A stretch of 64,000 nucleotides of DNA from Halomonas sp. H10-9-1 (GCF_040147005.1 NZ_JAMSHO010000001.1:1488001-1552000), one strand, 5' to 3'; shown: positions 18,251 to 27,480, numbered from the stretch's first letter. The notes: generated from the sequence alone by a model not told the origin. A program made the numbers and translations.

Positions 18251-18948
18251 GCCGTGCGCCCGCGCAGCTGCCACTGGGCGTCGGGCTGCGTGACGATGCC
18301 ACCTTCGTCAACTTCCATCCTGGCCCCAACGCCACCCTGGTGGGGCGGCTGACTCACCAGCTCGAGCCCGAGGGCGAGCCCTTTCTCTACCTGTGGGGGG
18401 CGCCGGGAGTGGGGCGCAGCCACCTGCTGCAGGCCGCCTGCCACGCGGCCTCGGATCGCGACATGCGGGCCCTCTATCTGCCGCTGGAGGAGCTCGGCCA
18501 CTTCCCCCCGCTGATGCTCGAGGATATCGAGCGCCTGGACCTGGTGGCCATCGATGACCTGGATCGGGTGGTGGGACGGCCGCGCTGGGAGGAGGCGCTC
18601 TTTCACGCCTTCAACCGCCTGCGTGACGCCGGCAAGCGGCTGGTGGTGGCCGCCGAGGCGTCGCCGCGCCAGCTGCCCGTGAAGCTTCCCGACCTCGCCT
18701 CGCGCCTCACCTGGGGGGTGACCTTCCACGTCCAGGGCCTGGACGACAGCGGCCGCCTGGCCGCCCTCCAGCTACGCGCTCGAGTGCGTGGCATGCTGCT
18801 CACCGATGACGTGGCTCGCTACATCCTCCACCGCGGGCCGCGGCGGCTCGACGAGCTGTTCCGACTGTTGGAGGAGCTCGACCGCGCCTCGCTCTCCGCC
18901 CAGCGCAAGCTGACCATTCCCTTCGTCAAGCTGGCGCTGGGCTGGTAG
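18247..18948 (+). CDS. hda: DnaA regulatory inactivator Hda
   Basis: 233 aa. A DnaA-like AAA+ domain with a degenerate P-loop (WGAPGVGRSHLLQA), Walker B-like LVAIDDLDRVVG, and the sensor/box regions ending in RRLDELFRLLEELDRASL. Near the N-terminus, LPLGVGLRDDATFVNFHPG includes the QLPLGV clamp-binding motif for DnaN. Hda promotes ATP hydrolysis by DnaA with the sliding clamp, preventing re-initiation. It overlaps the PerM-like gene by 4 nt (ATGA). Confidence 0.94.
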   Translation: MSRAPAQLPLGVGLRDDATFVNFHPGPNATLVGRLTHQLEPEGEPFLYLWGAPGVGRSHLLQAACHAASDRDMRALYLPLEELGHFPPLMLEDIERLDLVAIDDLDRVVGRPRWEEALFHAFNRLRDAGKRLVVAAEASPRQLPVKLPDLASRLTWGVTFHVQGLDDSGRLAALQLRARVRGMLLTDDVARYILHRGPRRLDELFRLLEELDRASLSAQRKLTIPFVKLALGW

Positions 18949-18961
18949 CCAAGCACTTGAC

Positions 18962-19507
18962 TCACCGCGCGAGCGTTATCTCCCTGTGCTGTCCGTTACC
19001 CAGCGAGATCTGGCGGATCACTACCCTGGGTTTGCCGGTCTGCGGGTCTGGGCCTGCACCCGAGACGTAGAACTCCCCTGCGGGCAGGTTGGAGACACGG
19101 AAGTAGCCGTTGCCGTCGGTGCGCGTGGTGTGGGTGTACTCCCGTGCCCTGGGGTCGGCGGGCTCCACGGCAACACCGGCCAGCGCCTTCTCGGCGGCCT
19201 CGGCGGAGTAGCTGGTCACCGGCGCCACCGAGACGCCGGCATTGGGCACCGGGCGGCCGCTCAGCGTCAGGCGTCCGCTGACTACCGCGCTGCCTTGCTT
19301 CTCTAGTCTGGCGTATTCGGCCTCGGGGAAGGCGACTCGGCGGGTCGCACGCGGCGGGCCGGCAGTGCGCTCGGGCTCGGCCGTCGGCTGTGACGGCGAG
19401 GGTTCGCCTCGTTCGATGACCTCGATGCGCTCGGTGGGGGCGGGGGGAACGACCTCGCAGCCGGCCAGCACCAGCGCCGCCAGGACGATGGGAAAGAAGC
19501 GTTTCAT
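18962..19507 (-). CDS. Lipoprotein with a carboxypeptidase-regulatory-like domain
   Basis: 181 aa. A lipoprotein signal peptide with the lipobox LVLAGC places the modified Cys at residue 17. A proline-rich linker (about 20-60) leads to a beta-sandwich region (VSGRLTLSGRPVPNAGVSV, then TRTDGNGYFRVSNLPAGEFYVSG), which resembles the CarboxypepD_reg / SpaA-like fold. It is probably anchored in the outer membrane. No partner is encoded next to it. It converges on hda with a 13-nt gap. Confidence 0.7.
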   Translation of the reverse strand: MKRFFPIVLAALVLAGCEVVPPAPTERIEVIERGEPSPSQPTAEPERTAGPPRATRRVAFPEAEYARLEKQGSAVVSGRLTLSGRPVPNAGVSVAPVTSYSAEAAEKALAGVAVEPADPRAREYTHTTRTDGNGYFRVSNLPAGEFYVSGAGPDPQTGKPRVVIRQISLGNGQHREITLAR

Positions 19508-19593
19508 GATTGACCTCCCTATCCGGTTGAATGTCAGCAGGCGCCCCGTGCCTGGGCCAAGGGTAGCGCAAAGCCGGGGCGAAGGGCATGCCG

Positions 19594-19632
19594 GGACAAA
19601 ACGAAGACCGCCGCCCTGCGAGGGGCGGCGGT
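19594..19632 (-). terminator. Terminator of the phasin gene
   Basis: Arms ACCGCCGCCC (19607-19616) and GGGCGGCGGT (19623-19632) form a 10-bp stem. On the minus strand it is followed by CTTCGTTTTGTC, about 50 nt after the phasin stop. Confidence 0.75.
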
Positions 19633-19683
19633 TTCGGGCTCTTCCGGGGGAGAGCAGGGCGCCGTGGCGCCCCTGGGTCAAGC

Positions 19684-20064
19684 TTACTGGGCGGCCTTGG
19701 TGGCGGTCGCCTGGGCCTGCTTGACGTTGTCCTCGGTGAGCTTCTGGCTCTGCTGGACGAAGTCCTGCTGCAGGGAGACCACCTTCTCGGCGTCGCTCTT
19801 CATGCGCTCGGCGAGGTCCTTGGCGACCTTCTGCTGGCCTTCCATGTAGGTGCGCAGGCCTTCGGCATCCTTGACGTTCATCAGGGTGCGCAGCTGGGCC
19901 AGGCCGGTGTCGGTGTAGGCCTTGGTGGCGTCGAGCTGGGCGTGGGCCAGCTTCTCGCTGTAGTCCACGGCCAGGTTGGCGTAGGCGAGTGCCGGGGCGA
20001 AGAACATGGACTCGACCTGCTTGGTGTCGAAGACCTTGGTGTCGAAGTTGAAGGCGTTCATCAT
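19684..20064 (-). CDS. Phasin family protein (PHA granule-associated)
   Basis: 126 aa, highly helical, without signal or membrane segment. MMNAFNFDTKVFDTKQVESMFFAPALAYANLAVDYSEKLAHAQ and the later AEGLRTYMEGQQKVAKDLAERM match small phasins of the TIGR01841 type, which coat polyhydroxyalkanoate granules. No PHA synthase is encoded in this window. A good promoter and a TGC(N3)GCA site lie upstream (20115-20151) and a terminator downstream, so it looks like a well-expressed single-gene unit. Confidence 0.85.
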   Translation of the reverse strand: MMNAFNFDTKVFDTKQVESMFFAPALAYANLAVDYSEKLAHAQLDATKAYTDTGLAQLRTLMNVKDAEGLRTYMEGQQKVAKDLAERMKSDAEKVVSLQQDFVQQSQKLTEDNVKQAQATATKAAQ

Positions 20065-20114
20065 GGTGGAACCTCCTGGTTTCACTGAGTGTCGGGGGAG
20101 CATTGCTGCTCTGT

Positions 20115-20151
20115 TGCAATGCACAATAGCAGACCGCCTTGTGCGGTGCAA
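20115..20151 (-). promoter_or_regulatory. Phasin promoter with a candidate PhaR-type operator
   Basis: On the minus strand, TTGCAC (20151-20146) and TATTGT (20128-20123) are 17 nt apart, a good sigma-70 pair. TGCAATGCA (20115-20123) touches the -10 and has the TGC(N3)GCA form of the PhaR site described in Paracoccus and Rhodobacter. A wider inverted repeat GCATTGC/GCAATGC spans 20100-20122. No phaR gene is visible in this window. Confidence 0.5.
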
Positions 20152-20242
20152 CATCGATATCGAGTGTCGCCTCGAATATCGCCTCGTATAGTGTGGGCCT
20201 TGCCGAATGCGGCGCGCGGCACCATGGTGGGAGGAGAGACCC

Positions 20243-21646
20243 ATGACCGACACGAGGAGCCAGGCGATGAGTGCGACACGCAGCGAACGCGACAGCATGG
20301 GGGCGCTGGAGGTCCCGGCGGATGCCCTCTATGGGGCGCAGACCCAGCGCGCCGTCAACAACTTCCCGGTCTCTGGCCAGGCCATGCCAGCGCCGTTCAT
20401 TCACGCTATTGCGCATATCAAGCTCGCCGCGGCGCGCGTCAATGCCGAGCTTAAGTTGCTCGACGACGAGCGCGCCGAGGCGATCGCCACCGCCGCCGAG
20501 GCGGTGATCCGCGGCGAGCATGATGAGCACTTTCCGGTGGACGTCTTCCAGACCGGTTCTGGTACGTCCAGTAACATGAATGTCAACGAGGTGCTGGCGA
20601 ACCTGGCCAGTCGCAAGGGGCTGGAGGTGGGGCCCAATGATCATGTCAACATGGGCCAGTCCAGCAATGACGTGATTCCCACCGCCATCCATGTCGCCGC
20701 GGCGCTGGAGGTGACCAACCGCCTGCGACCGGCCCTGGTCCACCTGCGCGAGACCATCGACAGGCGTGCCGCCGAGCTCGACGGCGTGGTCAAGACTGGC
20801 CGCACCCACCTGATGGACGCCATGCCGCTGCGCATGAGCCAGGAGCTGGGCGGCTGGTCGAGCCAGCTGGGGCAGGCCATCGAGCGTCTCGACAGTGCCC
20901 TGGTCAGGCTCTGCCGCATTGCTCAGGGCGGCACGGCAGTGGGCACGGGCATCAACGCCCACCCCGAGTTCGCCTCGCGCATGGCCGCCCGGCTCTCCGC
21001 ACAGAGCGGGCTCGTGTTCACCGCCAACGACAGCTTCTTCGCCAGCCTCGCCTCCCAGGATGCGGCGGTGGAGCTATCCGGGCAGCTCAGGGGCCTGGCC
21101 TGCGTGATCATGAAGATCGCCAACGATCTGCGCTGGATGAACTCCGGCCCCCTGGCCGGCCTCGGCGAGATCGAGCTGGAGGCCCTGCAACCGGGCAGCT
21201 CGATCATGCCGGGCAAGGTCAACCCGGTGATCCCCGAGTCGGCGGCCCAGGCCGCTGCCCAGGTGATCGGGCTCGATACGGCGGTCACCGTGGCCGGGCA
21301 GAGCGGCAACTTCCAGCTCAACGTCATGCTGCCGCTGATCGCACACAATCTGCTGACGTCGATCACCCTGATGAGCAATACCGCCTGGTTGCTCGGCAAC
21401 CGCGCCATTGCCACCTTCCGGGTGCGTGAGGAGAACCTCGCCGAGCCGTTGTCACGCAACCCCATCCTGGTGACGGCGCTGAACTCGGTGATCGGCTACA
21501 ACGCCGCGGCGGCCATCGCCAAGCAGGCCTACCAGGCCGGTCGGCCGATCATCGAGGTGGCCGAGGAGCTGACCGGGCTCTCCCGCGCCGAGCTTGAACG
21601 GCTCCTCGATCCCGCTGCCCTGACGCGAGGCGGAATACCGGAATAG
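20243..21646 (+). CDS. fumC: Fumarate hydratase class II
   Basis: 467 aa, the normal size of the iron-independent homotetrameric fumarase. Signatures include TGSGTSSNMNVNEV, NMGQSSNDVIPTAIH, KTGRTHLMDAMP and the superfamily signature GSSIMPGKVNPV. It catalyses fumarate-malate interconversion in the TCA cycle. ATG 20243 is preceded by GAGGAGA at 20231-20237; the earlier in-frame codons give a non-family sequence. It diverges from the phasin gene. Confidence 0.95.
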   Translation: MTDTRSQAMSATRSERDSMGALEVPADALYGAQTQRAVNNFPVSGQAMPAPFIHAIAHIKLAAARVNAELKLLDDERAEAIATAAEAVIRGEHDEHFPVDVFQTGSGTSSNMNVNEVLANLASRKGLEVGPNDHVNMGQSSNDVIPTAIHVAAALEVTNRLRPALVHLRETIDRRAAELDGVVKTGRTHLMDAMPLRMSQELGGWSSQLGQAIERLDSALVRLCRIAQGGTAVGTGINAHPEFASRMAARLSAQSGLVFTANDSFFASLASQDAAVELSGQLRGLACVIMKIANDLRWMNSGPLAGLGEIELEALQPGSSIMPGKVNPVIPESAAQAAAQVIGLDTAVTVAGQSGNFQLNVMLPLIAHNLLTSITLMSNTAWLLGNRAIATFRVREENLAEPLSRNPILVTALNSVIGYNAAAAIAKQAYQAGRPIIEVAEELTGLSRAELERLLDPAALTRGGIPE

Positions 21647-21649
21647 CGC

Positions 21650-22714
21650 TCACTCCTGCTGCTCGCGCTCCTTGCCCTCGTGGACCGTGTCGCGGGCCTC
21701 GAGGTGCTCATCGGCGTTCGCCTCGGGCGTGTCGTGTTCGTCGGCTCGGGCTGGCCGGAAGCAGACCGTGGTCAGGATCGGGAAGTGGTCGGAACCGATG
21801 TGTGGCAGGCTTCGCATGGCCTCGAGGGTGAAATGCTCGCTGGTGAAGACATGGTCCAGTGGCCAGCGCAGCAGCGGGTAACTGGCGTGGAAGGTGCTGA
21901 ACATGCCACGCCCCCGACGCGGGTCGAGCATGCCACTGACACGGCAGAACAGTCGCGTGGTTCGCGACCAGGCCACGTCGTTGAGGTCGCCCGCCACCAG
22001 CGTCGGCACCGGGTCATTGTGGATCGCCTTGCCCACCAGCAGCAGCTCGGCATCGCGCCACAGTGACTCTTCGCTCTCGCCGGGGGCCGGCGGGCGTGGG
22101 TGCAGGGCGTGGAGGTGGACCTCGTCGCCGCAAGGCAGGCGAACGCCGGTATGGATCGAGGGAATATCATCCTGGATCAGCCACTCCACCCGAGGCGATA
22201 TCAGGGGCAGGCGCGAGTAGAGGTGCATGCCGTAGAGGTTGTCCAACGGAACCCGCACCGCTTCGGGCCACTCCTGGTTCAGGGCGGCATCGAGCTGCTC
22301 CTGCCACCAGTCATCCGACTCCAGGGTGAGCACCAGATCTGGGCGGTGTTCGCGGATCTGCGTGATCAGCGCTCGGGCGTTACGGTTGGGGGTGAGGACA
22401 TTGGCGACAAGCAGTGTCAGGCAGCGCTCATCGAGGCCGGGTCGGGCGGCCTTCACCTGCACCGGCCATAGCGGGGTCCAGGGGAGTATATAGGCGAGCT
22501 GGATCGCGATGACCAGCAGGCAGGCCCCCGAACCGATCCACGACCAGGGGGCGTCGGCGACTACGCAGAGGGGCAGCAGCAGCAGGGCGGCGATGGCCAG
22601 CTGTACTCGGGGGAATTCGGCAACACGAATCCACCACCAGGTAACGCGCAGTCTGGCGACGAGGGTGATGCCGAGCAGCAGCAAGGCAAGCACGGCAGAC
22701 GCAATGGAGATCAC
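21650..22714 (-). CDS. Membrane-bound endonuclease/exonuclease/phosphatase-family protein
   Basis: 354 aa. Three N-terminal hydrophobic segments (about 3-20, 38-53, 60-77) precede an EEP domain: LLVANVLTPNRNA, LVLTLESDDWWQEQL, LVAGDLNDVAWS (metal/catalytic Asp-Asn) and HIGSDHFPIL (catalytic His). The active site should face the periplasm. It resembles uncharacterised YafD-like proteins. A polar tail follows the domain. It converges with fumC, with a 3-nt gap. Confidence 0.85.
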   Translation of the reverse strand: MISIASAVLALLLLGITLVARLRVTWWWIRVAEFPRVQLAIAALLLLPLCVVADAPWSWIGSGACLLVIAIQLAYILPWTPLWPVQVKAARPGLDERCLTLLVANVLTPNRNARALITQIREHRPDLVLTLESDDWWQEQLDAALNQEWPEAVRVPLDNLYGMHLYSRLPLISPRVEWLIQDDIPSIHTGVRLPCGDEVHLHALHPRPPAPGESEESLWRDAELLLVGKAIHNDPVPTLVAGDLNDVAWSRTTRLFCRVSGMLDPRRGRGMFSTFHASYPLLRWPLDHVFTSEHFTLEAMRSLPHIGSDHFPILTTVCFRPARADEHDTPEANADEHLEARDTVHEGKEREQQE

Positions 22715-22822
22715 GATGCAGTTTTCCTTGCGGACGATGGTGCCAGCATACCCCGCAAAGGCCCGTTTGGCTCGACCAGCTCATCCGACCAGCCCGTTCT
22801 AACCGGAGCTCATGCCAACACC

Positions 22823-23419
22823 ATGTCAAACATCCATCCGATGACGTCAGGCCAGTGGCATAACCGTTACCTTCTGATGCGCCACGGCCACAGCCAGGCC
22901 AACCAGCAGGGCGTCATCATCAGCTCGCCGGAACAGGGGGTTGCCGGCTATGGTCTCTCGTGCCGAGGGCGGGAGCAGCTCGATGCGCTGCTGGCCGACT
23001 GGCGATGGGCGATCCCCGAGCGAATCCTGCATTCGGATTTCCTGCGCACCACCGAGACGGCAGCGCGCATCGCGCAGTACTTCGGCCTGCGGCTCGAGCC
23101 CGAAACACGATTAAGGGAACGCCATTTCGGGGCGTTCGAGGGTGAGGGGGACGAGCACTACGCCGAGGTCTGGGCGCGAGATGCCCTGGACCCCGGGCAT
23201 CGGCATGCCGGCGTCGAGTCGGTGGTCGAGGTGGCCGCGCGGATGATGGCGGCGATCGAGGCGCTGGAGCGGGAGCATGCTGGTGAGACGCTGCTGCTGG
23301 TCAGCCACGGCGACCCGCTGCAGATCCTGCTGACCGCCCTGGAGGGCCGCGAACTGGCTCGGCATCGCGATCGAGAGCCGCTGGCGCCGGCCAGCATCAC
23401 GTCATTGAACACGCCTTGA
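22823..23419 (+). CDS. Histidine phosphatase family protein
   Basis: 198 aa. The phosphohistidine motif LMRHGHSQAN is near residue 19, the second catalytic His is in LLVSHGDPLQ, and LRERHFGAFEGEGDEHY holds the middle acidic residue. It is a cytoplasmic phosphatase of the phosphoglycerate-mutase fold (PhoE/CobC-like); the substrate is unknown. The last 23 nt overlap the 3' end of glpD on the other strand. Confidence 0.88.
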   Translation: MSNIHPMTSGQWHNRYLLMRHGHSQANQQGVIISSPEQGVAGYGLSCRGREQLDALLADWRWAIPERILHSDFLRTTETAARIAQYFGLRLEPETRLRERHFGAFEGEGDEHYAEVWARDALDPGHRHAGVESVVEVAARMMAAIEALEREHAGETLLLVSHGDPLQILLTALEGRELARHRDREPLAPASITSLNTP

Positions 23420-24980
23420 GGGCGGCGCGTTCGGCGAGGTAGTCGACGAGGCGCCGGCGTTGGCCCGGGGTGACGCGTATGTCGAGCTTGGTGCGTCGCC
23501 ACAGGATATCCTCGGCCCCACGGGCCCACTCCTTGTCGACCAGGTAGTTGACCTCGGCGGCGCTAAGGCCGGCGCCGAGGCTCTCGCCCAGGTCCGCCTC
23601 CTCCCGCGCGCCGCCGAGGAATTCTCGACACAGGCTGCCGTAGCTGCGTGCGAAGCGGGCCGCTCGTGCTTCACCCAGCCAAGGGTAATCGCGGAGCAGT
23701 TCGGCCCGGAAGGTCGCCTGGCTCTCGATGTCGCCGCCCGGCAGCGGGACGTGCTCGGTCCACGCCGGGCCCATGGCAGGCAGCCACGGGGCCAGGCGTG
23801 CCAGGGCCGCTTCGGCGAGCTTGCGGTAGGTGGTGATCTTGCCACCGAACACCGATAGCAGCGGTGCGCCCCGGCAGTCGAGGGAGAGGGTGTAGTCCCG
23901 CGTCATGGCGGCGGGGTCGGTGGACTCGTCATCACACAGCGGCCGCACCCCGGAGTAAGTCCGCAGCACATCATGGCGGCCGAGTTGCTGTCGGAAGTGA
24001 GCGTTGACCACCTCGAGCAGGTAGTCGACCTCCTCGGTGCTGGCGCTGACCCGTCCTGGATCGCCGGTGTAGCGGCGATCTGTGGTGCCGATCAGGCTGA
24101 AGTCCTGCTCCCACGGCAACACGAAGACGATGCGCCCGTCGTGATGCTGCAGGATATAGGCGCGGGGATCATCGTGAAGTCGTCGCACGATCAAGTGGCT
24201 GCCCTGGATCAGGCGCACGGCGTAGCGTGGCATGCGCCCGACCTGCTCGCGGATCACGCGCTCGACCCAAGGGCCCGCGGCGTTGACTAGGGTACGTGCG
24301 AGGCGCGTGAAGCGTTGGCCCCCGTGGGACTCCTCCAGGGTGATCTCCCAGAGGCCGTTGATCTCGCGGGCCGAGATGCAGCGGGTTGCCACCAGAATCT
24401 CGGCGCCACTAGCGTGGGCCTGGCGGGCGTTGAGCACTACCAGCCGGGCATCGTCGACCCAGCAGTCCGAGTACTCGAAGCCGCGCCGGATCGTGTCGAC
24501 CAGCGGGGAGTCGGCAGCGAAACGCAGGCTACGGGAAGCGGGAAGTGCCTGGCGTCCACCGAGGTGGTCGTAGAGGAGCAGTCCGGTGCGCAGCAACCAG
24601 GCGGGGCGTAGGTGAGCGCGATGGGGCAGGATGAAGCGCAGCGGCCAGATGATGTGTGGCGCCTTGGCGAGCAGCACCTCGCGCTCGCGCAGCGCCTCTC
24701 GCACCAGCCGAAACTCGTGGTGTTCGAGGTAGCGCAGGCCGCCGTGGATCAGCTTGCTGCTGGCCGATGAGGTGGCACCCGCGAGATCGCCCTGTTCGCA
24801 AAGCCCGACGCTGAGCCCCCGGCCCGCGGCGTCGTTGGCGATGCCGGTGCCGTTGATGCCGCCGCCGATCACGAACAGGTCGAGGGGGCTGGCGTTGGGC
24901 ACCAGGGTCACTGACAGTTCGTTAGTGAAATCATAAGACTCACAATAGAACATAACTGCAGATGAAGATTTCACGGACAT
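23397..24980 (-). CDS. glpD: Aerobic glycerol-3-phosphate dehydrogenase
   Basis: FAD-dependent membrane-associated enzyme that oxidises sn-glycerol-3-phosphate to DHAP and passes electrons to quinone. The FAD motif [22 protein letters not shown], the [16 protein letters not shown] segment, and [15 protein letters not shown] are conserved. The start is uncertain: ATG 24980 has a TAAGG upstream and gives 527 aa with about 33 residues before the FAD motif. ATG 24953, GTG 24911 or GTG 24902 would give the usual N-terminus. It is divergent from glpK and tail-overlaps the histidine phosphatase gene by 23 nt. Confidence 0.93.
   Translation of the reverse strand: MSVKSSSAVMFYCESYDFTNELSVTLVPNASPLDLFVIGGGINGTGIANDAAGRGLSVGLCEQGDLAGATSSASSKLIHGGLRYLEHHEFRLVREALREREVLLAKAPHIIWPLRFILPHRAHLRPAWLLRTGLLLYDHLGGRQALPASRSLRFAADSPLVDTIRRGFEYSDCWVDDARLVVLNARQAHASGAEILVATRCISAREINGLWEITLEESHGGQRFTRLARTLVNAAGPWVERVIREQVGRMPRYAVRLIQGSHLIVRRLHDDPRAYILQHHDGRIVFVLPWEQDFSLIGTTDRRYTGDPGRVSASTEEVDYLLEVVNAHFRQQLGRHDVLRTYSGVRPLCDDESTDPAAMTRDYTLSLDCRGAPLLSVFGGKITTYRKLAEAALARLAPWLPAMGPAWTEHVPLPGGDIESQATFRAELLRDYPWLGEARAARFARSYGSLCREFLGGAREEADLGESLGAGLSAAEVNYLVDKEWARGAEDILWRRTKLDIRVTPGQRRRLVDYLAERAALKACSMT
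24916..24931. promoter_or_regulatory. GlpR-like box candidate in the glpD-glpK intergenic region
   Basis: AGTTCGTTAGTGAAAT resembles the E. coli GlpR operator core GTTCGATAACGAACAT, with both half-sites recognisable but imperfect. It would lie in the regulatory region only if glpD starts at GTG 24911 or 24902. This is weak evidence based on similarity remembered for GlpR. Confidence 0.3.
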
Positions 24981-25029
24981 TGTGCCTTACCCTGAATCAT
25001 TAGAATTGAACCTTCCTGCAGGAGCTCCT

Positions 25030-26514
25030 ATGGCCGACTATCTGCTCGCTATCGATCAGGGCACTACCAGCTCCCGCGCTATCCTCTTCGATCGCGAGGG
25101 ACAGGCCGTTGCCACGGCGCAGCGCGAGTTCCCGCAGCACTTTCCGCATGATGGCTGGATCGAGCATGACCCCGAGGATATCTGGGAGTCCGTGCTCACC
25201 ACCTGCCGCGAAGTGCTCGCCGAGAGCGGCGTGGGCCCCGAGGCGATCGCCGGGGTCGGGATCACCAACCAGCGCGAGACCACCCTGCTGTGGGATCGGG
25301 CCACCGGGGAGCCGCTGTACAACGCCATCGTCTGGCAGGATCGTCGCACCGACCAGGCCTGCCGCAAGCTGCGCGATGCCGGCCACCTCGAGCGGGTGCA
25401 GTCGCGCACGGGGCTGCTGATCGACCCCTACTTCTCGGCGACCAAGCTGGCCTGGTTGCTGGACAACGTCGAGGGGGCGCGGGAGCGCGCCGTGCGCGGC
25501 GAGCTGGCCTTTGGCACCGTGGACAGTTTCCTGATCTGGCGCCTCACCGGTGGCCGGGTGCACGCCACCGATGCCACCAACGCCTCGCGCACCGCCCTGT
25601 TCAACATCCACGAGCAGTGCTGGGACGAGGCGCTGCTGGCGCTGTTCGACATTCCGGCGAGCCTGCTGCCCGAGGTCAGGGACTCCAGCGACGACTTCGG
25701 CCGCGTCGAGGCCCACTGGCTGGGCGGTGCACTGCCCATCGCCGGGGTGGCGGGCGACCAGCAGGCCGCGCTGGTCGGCCAGGCCTGCTTCTCGCCGGGC
25801 ATGGGCAAGAGCACCTACGGCACCGGCTGCTTCATGATCGTCAATACCGGAGAGGGCGCCGAGACTTCCCGCAATCGCCTGCTGACCACGGTGGCCTACC
25901 GGCTCGACGGCAAGCCCACCTATGCCATGGAGGGCAGCATCTTCGTGGCCGGGGCCACGGTACAGTGGCTGCGCGACGGCCTGCGGCTGTTCGCGCATGC
26001 CGCCGAGACGGAGGCCCTGGCGCGCCAGACCCGCGGCGGCCACAGCGTCTACCTGGTGCCGGCCTTCACCGGCCTGGGCGCCCCGCACTGGGATCCCAAG
26101 GCGAGGGGGGCCATCTTCGGCCTGACCCGCGACACCGGGATTGCCGAGATCGTCGCCGCCGGCCTGCAGGCGGTCTGCTACCAGACACGCGACCTGCAGG
26201 TCTGCATGGACGATGACATGTCGGCCACGCCGGGTATCCTCAGGGTCGATGGGGGGATGGTGGCCAACAACTGGGTGATGCAGTTCCTCGCCGACATGCT
26301 GGGTGTTCCGGTGGACCGTCCCACGGTGCTCGAGACCACGGCCCTGGGGGCGGCCTACCTGGCGGGCCTGCGGCTCGGCTGGTATCGCGACCTCGACGAG
26401 ATCGCCGCGCTATGGCGCTGCGAGCGACGCTTCGAGCCGCAGATGGAGGAGGCCGAGCGCGAGCGCCTCTATAGTGGCTGGAAGGAGGCCGTCGAGCGGG
26501 TGCGCACCGAGTGA
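25030..26514 (+). CDS. glpK: Glycerol kinase
   Basis: 494 aa, the usual size. It phosphorylates glycerol to sn-glycerol-3-phosphate, the substrate of GlpD. Motifs include [17 protein letters not shown] at the N-terminus, [40 protein letters not shown] and [19 protein letters not shown]. The ATG at 25030 is chosen because GCAGGAGCT lies just upstream; the frame opens earlier but that part is not family sequence. No glycerol facilitator glpF is visible beside it. Confidence 0.96.
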   Translation: MADYLLAIDQGTTSSRAILFDREGQAVATAQREFPQHFPHDGWIEHDPEDIWESVLTTCREVLAESGVGPEAIAGVGITNQRETTLLWDRATGEPLYNAIVWQDRRTDQACRKLRDAGHLERVQSRTGLLIDPYFSATKLAWLLDNVEGARERAVRGELAFGTVDSFLIWRLTGGRVHATDATNASRTALFNIHEQCWDEALLALFDIPASLLPEVRDSSDDFGRVEAHWLGGALPIAGVAGDQQAALVGQACFSPGMGKSTYGTGCFMIVNTGEGAETSRNRLLTTVAYRLDGKPTYAMEGSIFVAGATVQWLRDGLRLFAHAAETEALARQTRGGHSVYLVPAFTGLGAPHWDPKARGAIFGLTRDTGIAEIVAAGLQAVCYQTRDLQVCMDDDMSATPGILRVDGGMVANNWVMQFLADMLGVPVDRPTVLETTALGAAYLAGLRLGWYRDLDEIAALWRCERRFEPQMEEAERERLYSGWKEAVERVRTE

Positions 26515-26613
26515 CCCTCGGGTGGCTTCGGACATGGTGCCGCGCCCTGGGGGGGCTGACCCCGCTGCCGAGCGTGTGGCGCCAACCCTCTGATACTACT
26601 GAGCAGTCAACAA

Positions 26614-26633
26614 CCTGGGGGCAGGCCCCCAGG
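26614..26633. terminator. Hairpin after glpK
   Basis: CCTGGGGG and CCCCCAGG pair around CAGG, about 100 nt after glpK. There is no clear T-run after it, so it is only a possible terminator or insulator ahead of the tRNA promoter. Confidence 0.35.
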
Positions 26634-26666
26634 GCTACTTCGAGTTCTCGGCGAGGCCATCGGGGC

Positions 26667-26694
26667 TTGCATTTCCGAGACGGATGGGTAGAAT
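26667..26694 (+). promoter_or_regulatory. Sigma-70 promoter for the tRNA-Val pair
   Basis: TTGCAT (26667-26672), a 16-nt spacer and TAGAAT (26689-26694) lie about 45 nt before the first tRNA. GC-rich sequence follows the -10, as expected for a stable-RNA promoter. Confidence 0.6.
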
Positions 26695-26737
26695 ACGCAT
26701 CCGTTGCCACGCCCTAGGCATGATGCAGCAGTGATCC

Positions 26738-26814
26738 AGGACCATAGCTCAGTTGGTTAGAGCGCCACGTTGACATCGTGGAGGTCGGCGGTTCAAATCC
26801 GCCTGGTCCTACCA
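26738..26814 (+). tRNA. tRNA-Val (anticodon GAC), copy 1
   Basis: 77 nt including CCA. Acceptor AGGACCA pairs with TGGTCCT. The D arm is AGCTCAGTTGGTTAGAGC. The anticodon stem CCACG/CGTGG encloses loop TTGACAT with GAC at the anticodon position. The T arm is GGCGG-TTCAAAT-CCGCC. The CCA end is encoded. It is identical to the copy 25 nt downstream. Confidence 0.97.
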
Positions 26815-26839
26815 GATCTCGCTCGGTGACACTCGTTCC

Positions 26840-26916
26840 AGGACCATAGCTCAGTTGGTTAGAGCGCCACGTTGACATCGTGGAGGTCGGCGGTTCAAAT
26901 CCGCCTGGTCCTACCA
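26840..26916 (+). tRNA. tRNA-Val (anticodon GAC), copy 2
   Basis: Base-for-base identical to the first copy over 77 nt including CCA. The spacer is 25 nt and not similar to the tRNA, so the pair is a clean tandem duplication transcribed from one promoter, followed by a hairpin at 26924. Confidence 0.97.
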
Positions 26917-26923
26917 GATTTTG

Positions 26924-26957
26924 AATGGCCCCCGCAGCCCTTGCTGCGGGGGCCATT
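26924..26957 (+). terminator. Terminator after the tRNA pair
   Basis: Arms AATGGCCCCCGCAG and CTGCGGGGGCCATT form 14 pairs around a 6-nt loop, starting 7 nt after the second CCA; the stem ends in TT and is followed by TGCCTTG. Confidence 0.8.
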
Positions 26958-26978
26958 TGCCTTGCATGACGGCAGGGA

Positions 26979-27437
26979 TCAGGCGAGGTCGGTACGCTCG
27001 ATGAAGGTGGATGCCAGGGCCTCGATGCCGGCCTGGTCCGTGTCGGTGAAGCGCCCCCGGTGCGGGCTGTCCAGGTCCAGCACGCCCCACAGTCGGCCTG
27101 CCACCACGATGGGCACCACCAGTTCGGCGCGGGAGGCGGCATCGCAGGCGATATGGTCGGCCACGGTGTGGACATCATCCACGCGCTGGGTGGAGCGTGT
27201 GCGTGCTGCTGCCCCGCACACTCCCTTGGCGAAGGGGATGGGGTGGCAGGCCGGTTTGCCCTGGAAGGGGCCCAGGGAGAGCAGCTCTGGCTGGCGCTGC
27301 AGATAGAACCCGACCCAGTTGAGATCGGGGACCTGCTGCATGATGAAGGCACAGGTCTGGGCGCTGTTGGTCAGCCAGTCGCGGGTGTCGAGCAGGGCTG
27401 CCAGCTGGCGATTCAGCAGCGAATAGTCGGGCGTCAT
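26979..27437 (-). CDS. msrC: Free methionine-(R)-sulfoxide reductase (GAF domain)
   Basis: 152 aa. A single GAF domain with the three cysteines of the fRMsr family: GKPACHPI, GVCGAA and IACDAASRAELV. NWVGFYL and LDSPHRGRFTDTDQAGIEALA are further family marks. It reduces free Met-R-sulfoxide in the cytoplasm. The start is preceded on the minus strand by AAGGAGCC. It lies downstream of metNIQ on the same strand, but a hairpin and a dispersed repeat separate them, so it is probably its own unit. The functional link to methionine uptake is notable. Confidence 0.92.
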   Translation of the reverse strand: MTPDYSLLNRQLAALLDTRDWLTNSAQTCAFIMQQVPDLNWVGFYLQRQPELLSLGPFQGKPACHPIPFAKGVCGAAARTRSTQRVDDVHTVADHIACDAASRAELVVPIVVAGRLWGVLDLDSPHRGRFTDTDQAGIEALASTFIERTDLA

Positions 27438-27456
27438 CTTGGCTCCTTGAAACAGC

Positions 27457-27480
27457 AGGGCCGGCCTTGCGGCCGGCCCT
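27457..27480 (-). terminator. Hairpin between metQ and msrC
   Basis: Perfect 10-bp arms AGGGCCGGCC and GGCCGGCCCT around TTGC. On the minus strand it is followed by GCTGTTTC, then the msrC ribosome-binding site. It probably ends metNIQ transcription. Confidence 0.55.

Noticed and set aside
18962..20962. A single 666-aa minus-strand open frame spanning the lipoprotein and phasin region
   Set aside because: It is an accident of frame continuity. The lipoprotein starts at 19507 with a clear signal peptide, and the phasin is in another frame.
26714..27352. 212-aa open frame across the two tRNA genes, with a repeated VGPGGFEPPTSTMSTWRSNQLSYGPG segment
   Set aside because: This is the well-known translation of tRNA sequence on the wrong strand; the duplicated segment simply reflects the two identical tRNA-Val genes.
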